64,000 nt of DNA from Bremia lactucae (GCF_004359215.1 NC_090613.1:5922965-5986964); one strand, 5' to 3'. Positions 32,973 to 43,597 are shown, counted from the first letter of the stretch. Numbers and translations are program-made. Notes: a model not told the origin generated them from the letters alone.

Positions 32973-33414
32973 TGTTAACGTGTTTGTGCCGACTTGTACT
33001 GCATCAGTACAAGTCCACTTCGCACTGCCTTAGTGCGAGTGGTGCCTCACGTCGCTTCACGCACACTAGTACGTGCAGAGGAAGTCTTCTCTTTGAAGCA
33101 CTTGCTTTAAAGAGGGTTCATTAAAAACTGTATTAATATAATTAAGTTCTTCTTGTCTATCTACTTAATACTAACTTAATACTTACTAATTCAAAAACGT
33201 GTACTAAAAGTCTTATCTGTCTTTCTCTTTGCGCGCGTCCAGCGCTGACTGGACCGCGGAGAAAGTAGATATAATGGTCTATATCTACCAATGGATAAGC
33301 CTTTAACATATTATTATGTAAAGTAAAATTCTCCAAATATTCTCTACCTTTTAGAGAATATATTAATTAACAACCTTTAAGTGTTAATTTCATGCAACGA
33401 TCCACCCCGTTACA
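32973..33414 (-). repeat. Solo LTR of the Gypsy A family
   Basis: 442 bp, reverse complement of the Gypsy A LTR, starting TGTTAACGTG and ending ACCCCGTTACA. TATT occurs immediately on both sides (32969-32972 and 33415-33418), consistent with a short target duplication. It is inserted in the MULE. Confidence 0.85.
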
Positions 33415-33881
33415 TATTGTGCTTGTCTTTGTAGTTATTCGATCTGTGAGTAGATGGAATTGGATCAATTATAATCAAAAGTATCTGTCCTCATGTATAG
33501 GACGTAAACCGGGACGTTAGATCCGATAATACAACCATTGGTATTCATAAATCAGTTTTCTATCTATACGACATCTTCAGCATTATTAAGTAATAAAGTT
33601 GGCAATATTGGGGTCAGGTCGGTGCCCATAGTATGTTTTGTGTCTGTGGCCGTAGTAGTTTTGTGTCTATGGTCGTAATATCAATGACCTTCTTGTAAAG
33701 ACCATATCAATGAGAAAACCTTATATTTTTCTGGCACGCGTACGACTCTTCAATGCCTTCCAATCAATGTCAATTGTATTCCAACTTGATCAAAATACGT
33801 TTTTAAGTACTTGCCGTGTCTACAGGTCCGCTCTTTAACAATAAACTCCAATTTCTACGACTGAATTCGACCTTCGTAAAC

Positions 33882-36800
33882 TTAACGATGCGGTCCACCC
33901 CACATGTACTTGTAAATAGTCGAAGCACTACTAGTTAATGAACTCGCGACGGTTGAAACTGTAGCTTCAACAGCCTCGACACCAATTTTAACCGACGACC
34001 CGACCGACGTCATGCCCTTTGATACCGTCTTTTCATTCGCATGGGCGTGAACAAAGTCACTAAGCTTTAAGCCAATTCGTTCATTCAATTTGCCTTCCAT
34101 CCTTAGCATCAAAGCAGTCGCGGCCTCGTCATCTGACTGACCCGGCAAGAAACGTTCAATAACAAACGCTTCCAGGTCGCTTTGAGTGTAATTGACGCCA
34201 AAATCCGTAATCTCGGGCAACGCTTTGACGACTAATGTCAGCATAATCATAAATAAACTCACGTGACGTCTTAAGCAATTAAATGCAATGACACAGAGTT
34301 GTTTAAACTGTTCAAATTGCGGCGTCAGTGTCCCGCCAAGCGCCTCAATCATATAATGATCCAGACGCATGGGAGGCTGTAATGGCTTGGGATCTTTTCC
34401 AAGAATAAAACCATAATCAATGTGAAATAAAATCCCATCTTTCGTCAACATGACATTGTCTGCATGTCGATCACCAACACCCAGTAAGAAAGTAATCACA
34501 ATATACGCCGCAAGACTCTCCCGAAACGACGAGGAAATGTCACTTAGTGTACGATGTCCATTGTAATGATGCAAGAAATTCAAAATCGACCCGTGGTCCC
34601 GAATGATCGCGTACAAGGTATGGGCATTCTCAACAATTTCAATGAAACCATCAAAGCTGCTAGTTGGAAGCACACGATACGTCACAAGCGGAATCTCGAG
34701 CTTGGTCTCTTGCTTGAGGATGAGATACATGACATTGATAATGTTCTGGACAATGGAATCTTTTCGGAGATCATCGCGCTTGTACATGAGACGATAGTGG
34801 GGTAATGTATGTGTGCGACGACTCCACGTATTTCGCTGTGACTTGATCGTCGCGTCCGCAGCTTCTTCCGCGTCCTCTTCAGTGCGATCGACACCCGTGC
34901 ATGTAATGATCATGGGCGCCTCGGCACTCCGTTTGACTTCGAGTTTTTGATACTGAATTCCACGAACTTTCACGTGGGGATCCACGGGAAGTCGCAATCC
35001 TCGCCACTCTTTTTTCAAATCAATGGGATGTGGTGTGCCAAACGAAGACTTTTGTATCGAAGCTTCGAGGAATCGACGCGCATCTTCAACGGGTATTCGT
35101 GGTGGAATCTTCCACAGTAAATCCACCAACTCTTGTCCTTGTAAAAGCTGTTCGGCGACATCATCACGAGTGCCTTGATGCGACGACTCGTTCTGTCGCC
35201 CCGTCGAGGAGTTGTCTTGAAAGTGCGACAAGGTAAGAAGCAGTCGTTGCTTCATGCCATCAAATTTGCGTCGACAGCTCGGATCTTCGGCCATGACGGT
35301 AAGCCCCCAATACAACTCATAACAAAAGCGAATATCACACTGCGCTTGACGAATAAGGGACTGTCCAAGCTTGCTTCCTGTCGCATTCGTCTCGACACTA
35401 AGACTATGGAGCAGTACATGTAAATAGCTCCACCATTCGTTCTCGGTTGCAGTCTTTAATAGCGCATTGACTGCCATTCCACGGAGTTGATCATTATAAA
35501 TCGTGTCGTCGGCTAAGATCTCGAGCGCATCGACACTACCGATTTGAGGCTTACACAAACGTGAACACATGGTGAGCATGCATGTATACTTGCGTTCTTG
35601 CGTCAAGAGATTTAAAACTTCATGAATTAAGTGCGGATTCGTCGTATCTCGATGCGTTGGAAAAAAACCTGTTTGTCCTTTTCTCTCAAACCATTCATTC
35701 TCGGCAGAAAAATCAATCGCTTTGACAAGTTGCAAGAGCCACTTGGTATGACCGCCAAGAAAGTGACGATTGATAATCAAGAGATTCTTTTCACGCTCGG
35801 ATAAACGATGAGTTGGTAAATAGTATTGAATTTGACGAAACATCGAGAGACACATGATGGTCGCGCGATGCCATTTGCGACACACTTGGCCAAGAGTCCG
35901 TAGCTCTTGCAAATTAAATGCACACAATTCAAAGACTTTGACGGTATTATAGTGACGGCGTCGCTGTTGCAATGCACAGGCACAATCATCACATACACGC
36001 TGCAGGACGCTCCCATCGGGTCGAGGCATGGAAGACTGTGTTGTTGATGCGGAAGCATTTGACAACGACGAGGCACTTTTCGACCGATTGGGTGTAAAGT
36101 TACTGATAATCTTTAATTCTTGCAGTCGTTGAACGTCTTTCAAAAACGTTTCGTGCTGAATTGCGGGTGTGAACGTCTCGGAATCGGTAAGTGCAGAGCT
36201 CGTACGCATTTCAAGTTCTGCTACAGTGTCTGGAGTCGAGTAGGATGTCAAGTACCAGCTAATATTACCAATCAAGTCGGTAGCATTGGTTGTCAAGGAA
36301 TTATACGTTGGGGATACAGGAGTAACTTCATAGTCGCCAGGAATGATAACACGTTGGCTAGAACAGACCGAGCAAAAGATGCGTCCACACGCACGACAAT
36401 GATGTTTCCGAATGAGTAGCGAGAAGACGGTGTGGCATTTAAAACATGCAAATACGGCATCGTCTTGAACCCATGACGAAAGCCTCCTGGGCTGGACGAA
36501 TCGGTACATGTCTGGTCCTACATGGCCATCATCTCGATTAATCCAGTCTTGATCTTCGGTACGACTACTATCAATGCAATGCTGCAAGCTACCTCGACGT
36601 ATGTCATCCGCACTCTCTTCCAATATATCTTCACTGCCTTCATAGACCGAGTCTAGCATTCCATACGCAGGGGGTCCTTTATCCTCCTTGTCACAATTCG
36701 CTTCAATACTGCTGTAAGATTGAGACGCATTCTGTCGAGGGAATGGATTCACAGGTCTTGAAAGCTGGGTCTCCGCAACTACAGACGTTTGACGTCGTCG

Positions 36801-36884
36801 CTGCAACGTGCTCCGCACTTCCAGAATTTGCGAGAACGACAAATCAACGTTTCCAGCATCGCGAAGACTGTCCTTCTCGTACAT
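33882..36884 (-). CDS. FYVE-domain phosphatidylinositol 3-kinase
   Basis: A single-exon 1000-residue protein. A FYVE zinc finger begins at Trp near 138 with Cys147/150, RKHHCRACG (Cys163/166) and Cys171/174. The closing pair is VCDDC at 298/301, about 100 residues later than usual because of a Ser/Thr-rich insert. A PI3K helical (accessory) domain spans roughly 410-560. The kinase domain covers 640-950, with YKRDDLRKD at 701, the catalytic loop GDRHADN at 804-810 and DYG at 823-825; PLQPPMRLDHYMIEALGG resembles the Vps34 type. FYVE binds PI3P, so the enzyme probably acts on endosomes and binds its own product. FYVE/PI3K fusions are known in oomycetes. Confidence 0.93.
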   Translation of the reverse strand: MYEKDSLRDAGNVDLSFSQILEVRSTLQRRRQTSVVAETQLSRPVNPFPRQNASQSYSSIEANCDKEDKGPPAYGMLDSVYEGSEDILEESADDIRRGSLQHCIDSSRTEDQDWINRDDGHVGPDMYRFVQPRRLSSWVQDDAVFACFKCHTVFSLLIRKHHCRACGRIFCSVCSSQRVIIPGDYEVTPVSPTYNSLTTNATDLIGNISWYLTSYSTPDTVAELEMRTSSALTDSETFTPAIQHETFLKDVQRLQELKIISNFTPNRSKSASSLSNASASTTQSSMPRPDGSVLQRVCDDCACALQQRRRHYNTVKVFELCAFNLQELRTLGQVCRKWHRATIMCLSMFRQIQYYLPTHRLSEREKNLLIINRHFLGGHTKWLLQLVKAIDFSAENEWFERKGQTGFFPTHRDTTNPHLIHEVLNLLTQERKYTCMLTMCSRLCKPQIGSVDALEILADDTIYNDQLRGMAVNALLKTATENEWWSYLHVLLHSLSVETNATGSKLGQSLIRQAQCDIRFCYELYWGLTVMAEDPSCRRKFDGMKQRLLLTLSHFQDNSSTGRQNESSHQGTRDDVAEQLLQGQELVDLLWKIPPRIPVEDARRFLEASIQKSSFGTPHPIDLKKEWRGLRLPVDPHVKVRGIQYQKLEVKRSAEAPMIITCTGVDRTEEDAEEAADATIKSQRNTWSRRTHTLPHYRLMYKRDDLRKDSIVQNIINVMYLILKQETKLEIPLVTYRVLPTSSFDGFIEIVENAHTLYAIIRDHGSILNFLHHYNGHRTLSDISSSFRESLAAYIVITFLLGVGDRHADNVMLTKDGILFHIDYGFILGKDPKPLQPPMRLDHYMIEALGGTLTPQFEQFKQLCVIAFNCLRRHVSLFMIMLTLVVKALPEITDFGVNYTQSDLEAFVIERFLPGQSDDEAATALMLRMEGKLNERIGLKLSDFVHAHANEKTVSKGMTSVGSSVKIGVEAVEATVSTVASSLTSSASTIYKYMWGGPHR

Positions 36885-37308
36885 GCTGCTGCAAGGAGAG
36901 CTTGCTTGGCTTGACGCTCACGCAAAGACAAGGAATAGAGCAGCGCGGGACAAGAGATGACTGACAACTTTTGTCGCGTCCTTGTCTTCTTTGACCTGAC
37001 AAAACAGATAATCATCTTACACAGGGTCCATGGAGGATGTCGGGGTCGGAAGAAATCCATTGGTCAAAACAACTCTTTTGGCTACCATTGGCTCCCATCC
37101 AAGCGATAAGACTATCACTCTTTGAAGAAGGATCTTTTCAGCCAATCCAATGACTTCAGCATGGATCGATCCAAACGATATTGGCTAAAATGAAGTCACC
37201 GAAATATTACAAGCTGGTCGAAAGGGGGGGGGGGGAAATCCGTTAACACTTTCGAAACAAACTTGCCACCCGTAAGTGAAAACTATCTGGACTACTAGAT
37301 TTGCAACA
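36885..37308. promoter_or_regulatory. Shared divergent promoter region, with a 12-G run
   Basis: The 424 bp between the start codons of the FYVE-PI3K (minus) and REEP (plus) genes must hold both promoters. A run of twelve G occurs at 37224-37235, about 75 bp before the REEP start. No single core element could be fixed by eye. Confidence 0.4.
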
Positions 37309-37899
37309 ATGGACAAGGTAATGGAGTATAAAGACAAGATCTCGGCCAAGTTGGAGCGATACGACAAGATTGTCGAGTTGGAAAAGCAAACGGGCATCGA
37401 CAAGTTTTACATCTTTTGTGTGGTGACTGTGCTCGTTGGCATTATACTGTTTGTTGTGGGCGGTGAGGACTTGGTGGTGGGCCTCGTGGGATTTATTTAC
37501 CCAGCCTACATGTCATTTAAGGCCATTAACACGCCAGGCACGGGCGATGACACGCAGTGGCTCACGTATTGGGTCGTTTACTCGTTTTTTAACCTCACGG
37601 AGTCCGTCACGGATCTTGTGTTGTCGTGGATGCCCTTTTACTTTTTTGTTAAAATTGGCTTCCTTGTTTGGACATACCACCCAAGCACTCATGTACGTTG
37701 TTGATATCGTATTACAGGTTAGTGGTAAGTACGATATTGACGGGATTTGATTTGTGCATTGTAGGGCTCGAAGCTGATTTATAACACACTTATCAAGCCG
37801 TATGTTACCCCACACATGAGCCACATTGACTCTGCACTGAAGCGTGGTGAGGATGCGGCGAAGAAGATTGCGGCCAAGATTGAAGAAAAGTCGCAGTAG
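37309..37899 (+). CDS. REEP/HVA22/TB2-DP1 family ER-shaping protein
   Basis: Two exons, 37309-37692 and 37765-37899, joined across a 72-bp GT-AG intron, give 172 residues. This family forms hairpins in ER tubule membranes and curves them. Hydrophobic segments lie at about 38-57 and 60-75. The family core follows: GFIYPAYMSFKAI, WLTYWVVYSFFNLTES, PFYFFVKIGFLVW and, across the splice, HGSKLIYNTLIKPYV. The C-terminus is charged and Lys-rich. The start at 37309 gives MDKVMEYK; the frame is open 11 codons further up, but no conserved residues lie there. Confidence 0.92.
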
Positions 37900-38640
37900 A
37901 TGCGCTTAGCGAGGTTCCAAAGTCGTTTGTGGGGCAGAAAGTGGATGGAGCGTCACTGTTCAATATAAAACGATCTTTGGCATGTATTTGCTTTGGCGAA
38001 AAGCATGTGACGAAAAAGCTTTGGTTTGGCTAGAGATGCTGGAGGTGTGTGCGAGGTCATTGTATTTTGAAAGCAAATCTTTTTTACTTTTTTCTTTAAA
38101 AGAATACACGGCTCGTTTTTTTTTGGCGAATCACATCTTAAAAATTTAGTGGACAAGCTACGATTTTATCGCGACACAAAAGGAATTTAGACAATCTCGT
38201 AAGATAAATTGTGCAGGAGCAATTACCCTTTTCTCAGCAATTGGCCGAAAGTAACCTTGTTCATGGCAACGGCCGCATTGGTCAAGTTTTGAGAAAGGGT
38301 CGAAGCGCTTGTCGCAACATGGAGTTTAAGCTGGGCGACAAGACATACTTCGAGATTTTTGTTCTTGCAGTAACCTGTGGATTCTTGTTTGAGTAAAACT
38401 TTTGTGTTTTGCGCTTATGTTCTGATATGTGCAACTTTGAGATGATGGAGAACACATATGTGAGAAATAATTTGTAGCTTATAATTTACAAAAAGTACAA
38501 TTTCGCCCTGTAAATGACAAAAGTAAATGATATTTTCCCTTCTTGTTTTCACCTCTTTTTGGTGATTGACACGTTTTATCGATTGCCAGATTTTTATCAA
38601 ATAAGAAGCTTTGTGCCACATATTCGTATAATCACTTACG
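37900..38640. other. Intergenic spacer
   Basis: A 741-bp AT-rich stretch between REEP and the orphan gene. A 61-codon frame at 38211-38396 has no recognisable motif and I do not call it. It should hold the REEP 3' end and the next promoter. Confidence 0.4.
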
Positions 38641-41121
38641 ATGGCCATGACGATCTCCATCATGACACTAGATGGATATGTGAGTCGTGGCAAATCTCCG
38701 CCCAGTTCCGTACCTCGCGATCACGCTATGCTGCAAGACTTTGCAGCCTACTTAGAGCTGCGTTTAATGTGTGTGAACATGTCGATGCTGCGCCGGATTT
38801 TTGCTGATTTTCTAAATGATCACGAAAATACGTTAGTTCCGATGATGCAACTTGGTAGCACGATCATCACTCTGTACCCTATTTTACGAACTAGTGCCAA
38901 GAGACGGCATCAGGCGAAATGCCTTCTTAAGAAGCGCAAATATAATTTAGACACTCGTGGGTGTGTCTTTCTCTATCTGCAATGCCGCACGGCGACGCGA
39001 AACATGGCGCTCTTTAAGCAAATCTTTCTCGAATTTGTAAATCATCAAGAAGATGCTTTATTGGCTTTTGTAGAACGAGGAAATCAAGTGATTAGTGTCA
39101 TTCCATTTGAATTACCGCAAAGGATAACACCGGAATGTAAGCCGCTGCTTTTAGAGAAGAGCAATAATTCTTCTTTAAGCATTGAAAATGCAACGACCGA
39201 GAAGAAAAACGTTGCAGAAGAAATTCGTGAAAACCACGTGACCAAACGGAAACGAGATATTTCAAAGACACAAGAAACCTCCTCATGTTTGACCAACCAG
39301 ATCATAACGAGAGAAGAATCAGCAACAAATAGCGATGAGCGGAGGCTTTTAAACAAAAGAAAACGCGACGTCGAAAGAGATGATGTTATGAAATCTCACT
39401 TGCAAGAGCTGCAGAAAAAATCAATGTCCGTGAAAGGTGTCAAAAGTCCACAAACTGACGCTAGTGTATTGCAACGTGAAAACATTATGGCGACAGCTTT
39501 ATTGGTTTCTAACTCGCCTTTGACGAGTAGCAGAGATCTTAATGCTAGTCGTGAATTGTTGCATGTTTTTCCGATGGAAGCAATTGAACCACTTGAGACA
39601 GAATCTATTGCTGAAGAGCAAGAGACAGAGCCTCTTTCTACTACGGTGCCAATTCGGGATACGCCATCTTTCATGACAAATGATGTTGAGGACGAACAAG
39701 GGGCTTCGACTTTAATTTTAAATCATATCAATAAAGTAACAGCCGAGTGCGTTGCTCTACAAGAGGATGCAACTTTAACCACTCCAACGGATGTTTTACA
39801 AGAAACTTCACACGTCGTAACAGCTGTTTTACAAAAAGATTCTATAGATAGCCCCGATTTGGTACAAAACAAAGCCAGAACGGCTCGACAAGAGGAAAAA
39901 ACTATTGTCTCCGATTTATTACCACAAGATCCAATCGAAACTATAAATAGTGACGACGAAGTGGAAATTGAGGCTACGGATTTCACAAGATCTTCAAATA
40001 AATCCATTCGTTCGTTGACCCACAATGCAGTGATTACGTCGCAGTTGGCAAGTTCTGCTGTCCTTAACAACCTTTCAACTCGCGGAACATCCAACGTGGC
40101 AAATTCAACCTCCCACACCTTCCTACAACAAGTTGATTCCTCGGAAGCTCTCGCATCTACCGCGTCAATCTCAACTCTTTCAACACATTCAATAATTGGC
40201 TTTACGGACACCGTGCAGGATGTAGTCTCCGCGGCTACAATGACCGTGATTGAAGCCGTTTTGTCGGAAGTTGTCTCGAGAATCATTCGCGAGTCGCTTG
40301 AATTCAAGCGAGGCCAAAAACACAAATCTCACGTTTTCACATTGAATCGTCAAGTGGCGAGTCAACATCTTGCGCATAAACCTAGCAAGCACGAGATTGC
40401 GTACAAGCTTGAAACGGAAGGAAAATCACACAAGCGTGGCAAACCCGTGATGAGTGAAGAAATGTGTCAAAGCCAAATGGTATTAGCACGCAAGATTACG
40501 GAGTTTGAGTTGCAAACTCCATGGGAGATGGTCTTTGCCAACTTATCCACACCCTTTCACGAAAAGGATCATCCTGTATTGGCGCAAAAGCTCCACACGT
40601 TTTGGTCGCGTCATGCCCGTGCTGTCTGGGAACGCAATTTCTGGGCACCCGTGTCCCGTAAACTCAATCTCATTGAATTTAACAAGCGCAACAATCGTCA
40701 GCTTGCCGCCAAGAATGCGTTTGAATCGCTGATTGTTTCCGCGTACAAAGAGCTGGGCGCGGTATTTTTCTTTATGCTGGATTCGCAAGAGCCACGACAC
40801 CCAGGATGGTGGTATCGAGGTCCTGTGGTAGCTCTCTTTGCATTTCAAATGAACATGGGCGAAGACGCTATGTGGAAGTATGTAAAGAATGAAGCATTTA
40901 AACGCTTTCCCGACTGCAAGCAGCCACTTCCGTTGACAGCATCGAATTCAGGTGCAATGCGAATTCGTCACGAACGTCAAAGTGCTTCCATGTGGATGAA
41001 TAACCATCATCAAACAGCAGCATTTCTACAAGCCATAGCTGCGCATGAGGCTAAGAACGATGCGAGGACGGAGCTAATGGAGCCACCTGATTGCGAGCTA
41101 GAGACTTTGGTAATAAATTAA
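38641..41121 (+). CDS. Conserved-looking protein of unknown function, 826 residues
   Basis: Open without interruption. I do not recognise the family. The N-terminal 160 residues contain two copies of a roughly 50-residue unit: FAAYLELRLMCVNMSMLRRI..FLNDHENTLV..GSTIITLYP and VFLYLQCRTATRNMALFKQI..FVNHQEDALL..GNQVISVIP. Residues about 180-560 are Ser/Thr/Glu-rich, low in hydrophobics and probably disordered, with KKRKRD-type basic patches that could be nuclear signals. The C-terminal 230 residues are compact and aromatic-rich (TPWEMVFANLSTPFH, FWSRHARAVWERNFWAPV, HPGWWYRGPVVALFAF). The two folded ends with a disordered middle suggest a scaffold or nuclear factor, but this is a guess. Confidence 0.75.
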   Translation: MAMTISIMTLDGYVSRGKSPPSSVPRDHAMLQDFAAYLELRLMCVNMSMLRRIFADFLNDHENTLVPMMQLGSTIITLYPILRTSAKRRHQAKCLLKKRKYNLDTRGCVFLYLQCRTATRNMALFKQIFLEFVNHQEDALLAFVERGNQVISVIPFELPQRITPECKPLLLEKSNNSSLSIENATTEKKNVAEEIRENHVTKRKRDISKTQETSSCLTNQIITREESATNSDERRLLNKRKRDVERDDVMKSHLQELQKKSMSVKGVKSPQTDASVLQRENIMATALLVSNSPLTSSRDLNASRELLHVFPMEAIEPLETESIAEEQETEPLSTTVPIRDTPSFMTNDVEDEQGASTLILNHINKVTAECVALQEDATLTTPTDVLQETSHVVTAVLQKDSIDSPDLVQNKARTARQEEKTIVSDLLPQDPIETINSDDEVEIEATDFTRSSNKSIRSLTHNAVITSQLASSAVLNNLSTRGTSNVANSTSHTFLQQVDSSEALASTASISTLSTHSIIGFTDTVQDVVSAATMTVIEAVLSEVVSRIIRESLEFKRGQKHKSHVFTLNRQVASQHLAHKPSKHEIAYKLETEGKSHKRGKPVMSEEMCQSQMVLARKITEFELQTPWEMVFANLSTPFHEKDHPVLAQKLHTFWSRHARAVWERNFWAPVSRKLNLIEFNKRNNRQLAAKNAFESLIVSAYKELGAVFFFMLDSQEPRHPGWWYRGPVVALFAFQMNMGEDAMWKYVKNEAFKRFPDCKQPLPLTASNSGAMRIRHERQSASMWMNNHHQTAAFLQAIAAHEAKNDARTELMEPPDCELETLVIN

Positions 41122-41882
41122 TGAAATTCATTTTTTGAGAGATCGTGTTTGAAAATCAGTAGGATGTTTTTTGAAATACAAACTCAAGGAACAACAGAAA
41201 GAAATTGCGTTAAGTACGAGTGACTTTCACTTGGTTGATTTGCAAGAAAATAGTAGTTTTCTACTGCTTCTGACCGTCATCTTGCTCTTCGTAGAGCTGC
41301 TGTGATCATTCAAAAGCTCGCAATAGGAAGAATTCTGAAAACAAATGTAACTACTTAGTTTTGAAATTTCGCATCGATGATCCAGTTGTTGCATTCGCGT
41401 ACAATTTGCGTAAACTTAAAAGTTGTTGATTTGATCCATTTATTGTTTTGACGTCGAGTATTGCCGTTGGCACCACGATGTGAAACCTGAAAAAATACTG
41501 GTGACATCAAAAGAGGCCGGTAGCCATTTTAAACTTTGCGAGGTCAGAAGACGGTTATGTTCATCTAAAATCATGTTGATAGAAATTCTCATGTCAATTG
41601 CTTGTGCAGCTTTGACGTCGATCGTTGACGTTAATTGCACAAGGATAAAAGGTTTTAGCGTCTTTGTGCCGTACATTTTTTTTGTAAAAATAAAAAAGAA
41701 TGTACTTATACCAAGAGAATTTTCACGGACAATTATGGGCTCAAAATAATTTTGGCAGAAAACTCGCATCTTATTTGATAGAAGAAGGAAATCGATGGGT
41801 TTATTGGTTATTACTGTGATTTAATTCGTTTTTGCATGTTGATCAATTTAAAAATAAATGCAATAAAGTATAATTGTAAGCT
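41122..41882. other. Intergenic spacer, no gene seen
   Basis: 761 bp with opposing frames of about 100 codons near 41440-41769 that overlap each other and lack motifs. No element was recognised. Confidence 0.4.
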
Positions 41883-43597
41883 ATGCAGTCTAGCTCAAAT
41901 GAAAAAGCTTCTGCGGCAAGTAGCACTAGCTGTTTGCGAGTGCAAGAGGATGCGCTATTTCCTTGCAATGCTATAAAGCCAGAATCGGTGCAAGGGATAC
42001 GCAGAATCTCGACCAAAGTAGTGTTTCTCACTGTGAATGATGTTTATGAGCTCTTTCCATGCTCAAACGGCGTTGGAGGACTTGCGGAACTTGCAACGAT
42101 GCTCCGAATCACCAGAAAGAGAATACCACGAGATACGCACGTAATCGTGACATTAAATGGTGATTTCTTATGGCGCTCGGAACGTGATCGCAAAGACAAA
42201 GGGTGCGTCATCCACTCTTTCGCCTCGCGTCATAACAAAATCCGTCTTAAACTTTTTTACTCTCTAGAGCTCTGATGGTGGAATTACTCAATGAAATTGG
42301 CATTGAGTATGTCGTAGTGGGAAATCACGAATTCGACTTTGGAGCAAAAGATCTCCAAGATTTGCTTCAAGGGGCTCACTTTACAAGCTTTGGTTCAAAC
42401 GTTCGTTCGAGTAGCAGCAAGGAGATCTTTGCACCTCTTGTCGATACGTGTATCATTCCACTGCGTTTTGGACTACAATTGGGCCTCTTTGGAGTCGTCA
42501 CCACGGCCACGGGCAAGGATGAATTTGCTGGTCCTAGTGTCGTGTTTGAGAATGAGTACCTCCATGCACGTCGATGTGTCGAGATTCTTCAAAAGCAAGG
42601 AGCGAATGTGATCGTAGCTCTTACGCATTTAAAGCTCGTGGATGATATTCGACTCGCAACGCTTGTTCCTAGTATTCATTTGATCCTTGGAGGCCACGAT
42701 CATTATCCAGTCACGAGTGTTGCCGGTGTTTCCACTCTTCTTCACAAATCTGGTAGAGATGCTTGTTGGCTTGGGGCGATTGAAATGACAATCTCTTCTT
42801 TGATTGATACGGACTTTGAATCCAATGGTCACGTGAGTTTTCAATGGAAAATGCTTCAAAATCGAGGATTTCAAGCCGATCAAAACTGTCGAGCGATTAT
42901 TCATCAATATATATGCAATGTTGAACAGGAGGAGTTGAGAGAAGGTCAATTAGAACCACTGGGAGTCGTTCAAACTGCTTTGGATGGACGCCGTGTCACA
43001 TGTCGCACACAGGAAAGCAATTTGGGCAATTTGGTGGCCGATTCGGTACGATATGGTCTTCAAGTTGATGTCGGACTTGTAAATGCTAGTTTTTTAAAAG
43101 AAGATAGGCTACATCATCCAGGACTTGTAATTACACGGAAATGGCTACTGAAGTATTTGCCATTGAATACACCGACGGTGGTTATGAGGCTTTCACTACA
43201 AGAGCTCCAAAATGCTCTTACGTACTGGCTTCGACGGGCTCCTGAAATGACCGCGTCTTTTCCTCATGTTTCAGGTCTTCGGATTGTTTACGAGATGTCT
43301 TCGACTGGTACACCAACAATTTCGTCGATTCAATTGACAAGTGAAAAGTATGAAGATCCTATTAAGCCAATTGGTACCACGAAAGAGCTTGATTTGAAAG
43401 ATGAAGAAAAGATTGAATGGACTCGTTTAGTTACTGTGGGAATGCCAATGGTTTGTCATTTAGACGGATGGCATTTTTTCGAGTCTACTTGTCAATTAAG
43501 GACAGGACCAGTGGTGCGCTACTTGGTAGAAACCTTTGTCAAGCAACATAAAGTACTTGACTATCCGATGAAAGAAGGTCGGCTTCGTATTAAATAA
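41883..43597 (+). CDS. 5'-nucleotidase/2',3'-cyclic phosphodiesterase-like metallophosphoesterase
   Basis: Exon 1, 41883-42202, and exon 2, 42268-43597, join in frame across a 65-bp GT-AG intron to give 549 residues. The metallophosphatase core shows VVFLTVNDVYELFP (the first metal motif, normally D-x-H, appears altered), TLNGDF, GNHEFDFG and LILGGHDHYP. The C-terminal 5'-nucleotidase domain has ESNLGNLVADSVRYG and VGLVNASFLKED. No signal peptide is evident, so it may be cytosolic, unlike many secreted relatives. Likely action is hydrolysis of nucleotide monophosphates or related phosphoesters. Confidence 0.88.

Larger units (their letters stand above)
29037..33728 (-). mobile_element. MULE carrying a VPS4 gene copy, with nested solo LTR
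   Basis: Terminal repeats 29037-29110 and about 33638-33728 are inverted relative to each other (shared CTGTGGCCGTAGTAG-like core and CCTTATA ends). Inside, from left, are a nearly full-length VPS4 pseudogene on plus, transposase C-terminus on minus, a Gypsy RNase H scrap, an inverted middle piece of the transposase on plus, and the transposase N-terminal half on minus. A solo Gypsy LTR sits near the right end. The second partial copy at 1-1418 shows the VPS4/transposase cassette moved as a unit. Ends are set by eye; no 9-bp target duplication was identified. Confidence 0.6.

Noticed and set aside
38211..38396. 61-codon frame upstream of the 826-residue gene
   Set aside because: No homology sign or clear promoter; may be an upstream or chance frame.
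39723..40325. 200-codon open frame on minus
   Set aside because: Shadow of the 826-residue gene; Ser/Thr/Cys bias matches the complement of its disordered region.
41440..41769. Opposing frames of about 90-109 codons between the orphan gene and the nucleotidase gene
   Set aside because: They overlap one another on both strands and show no motif.
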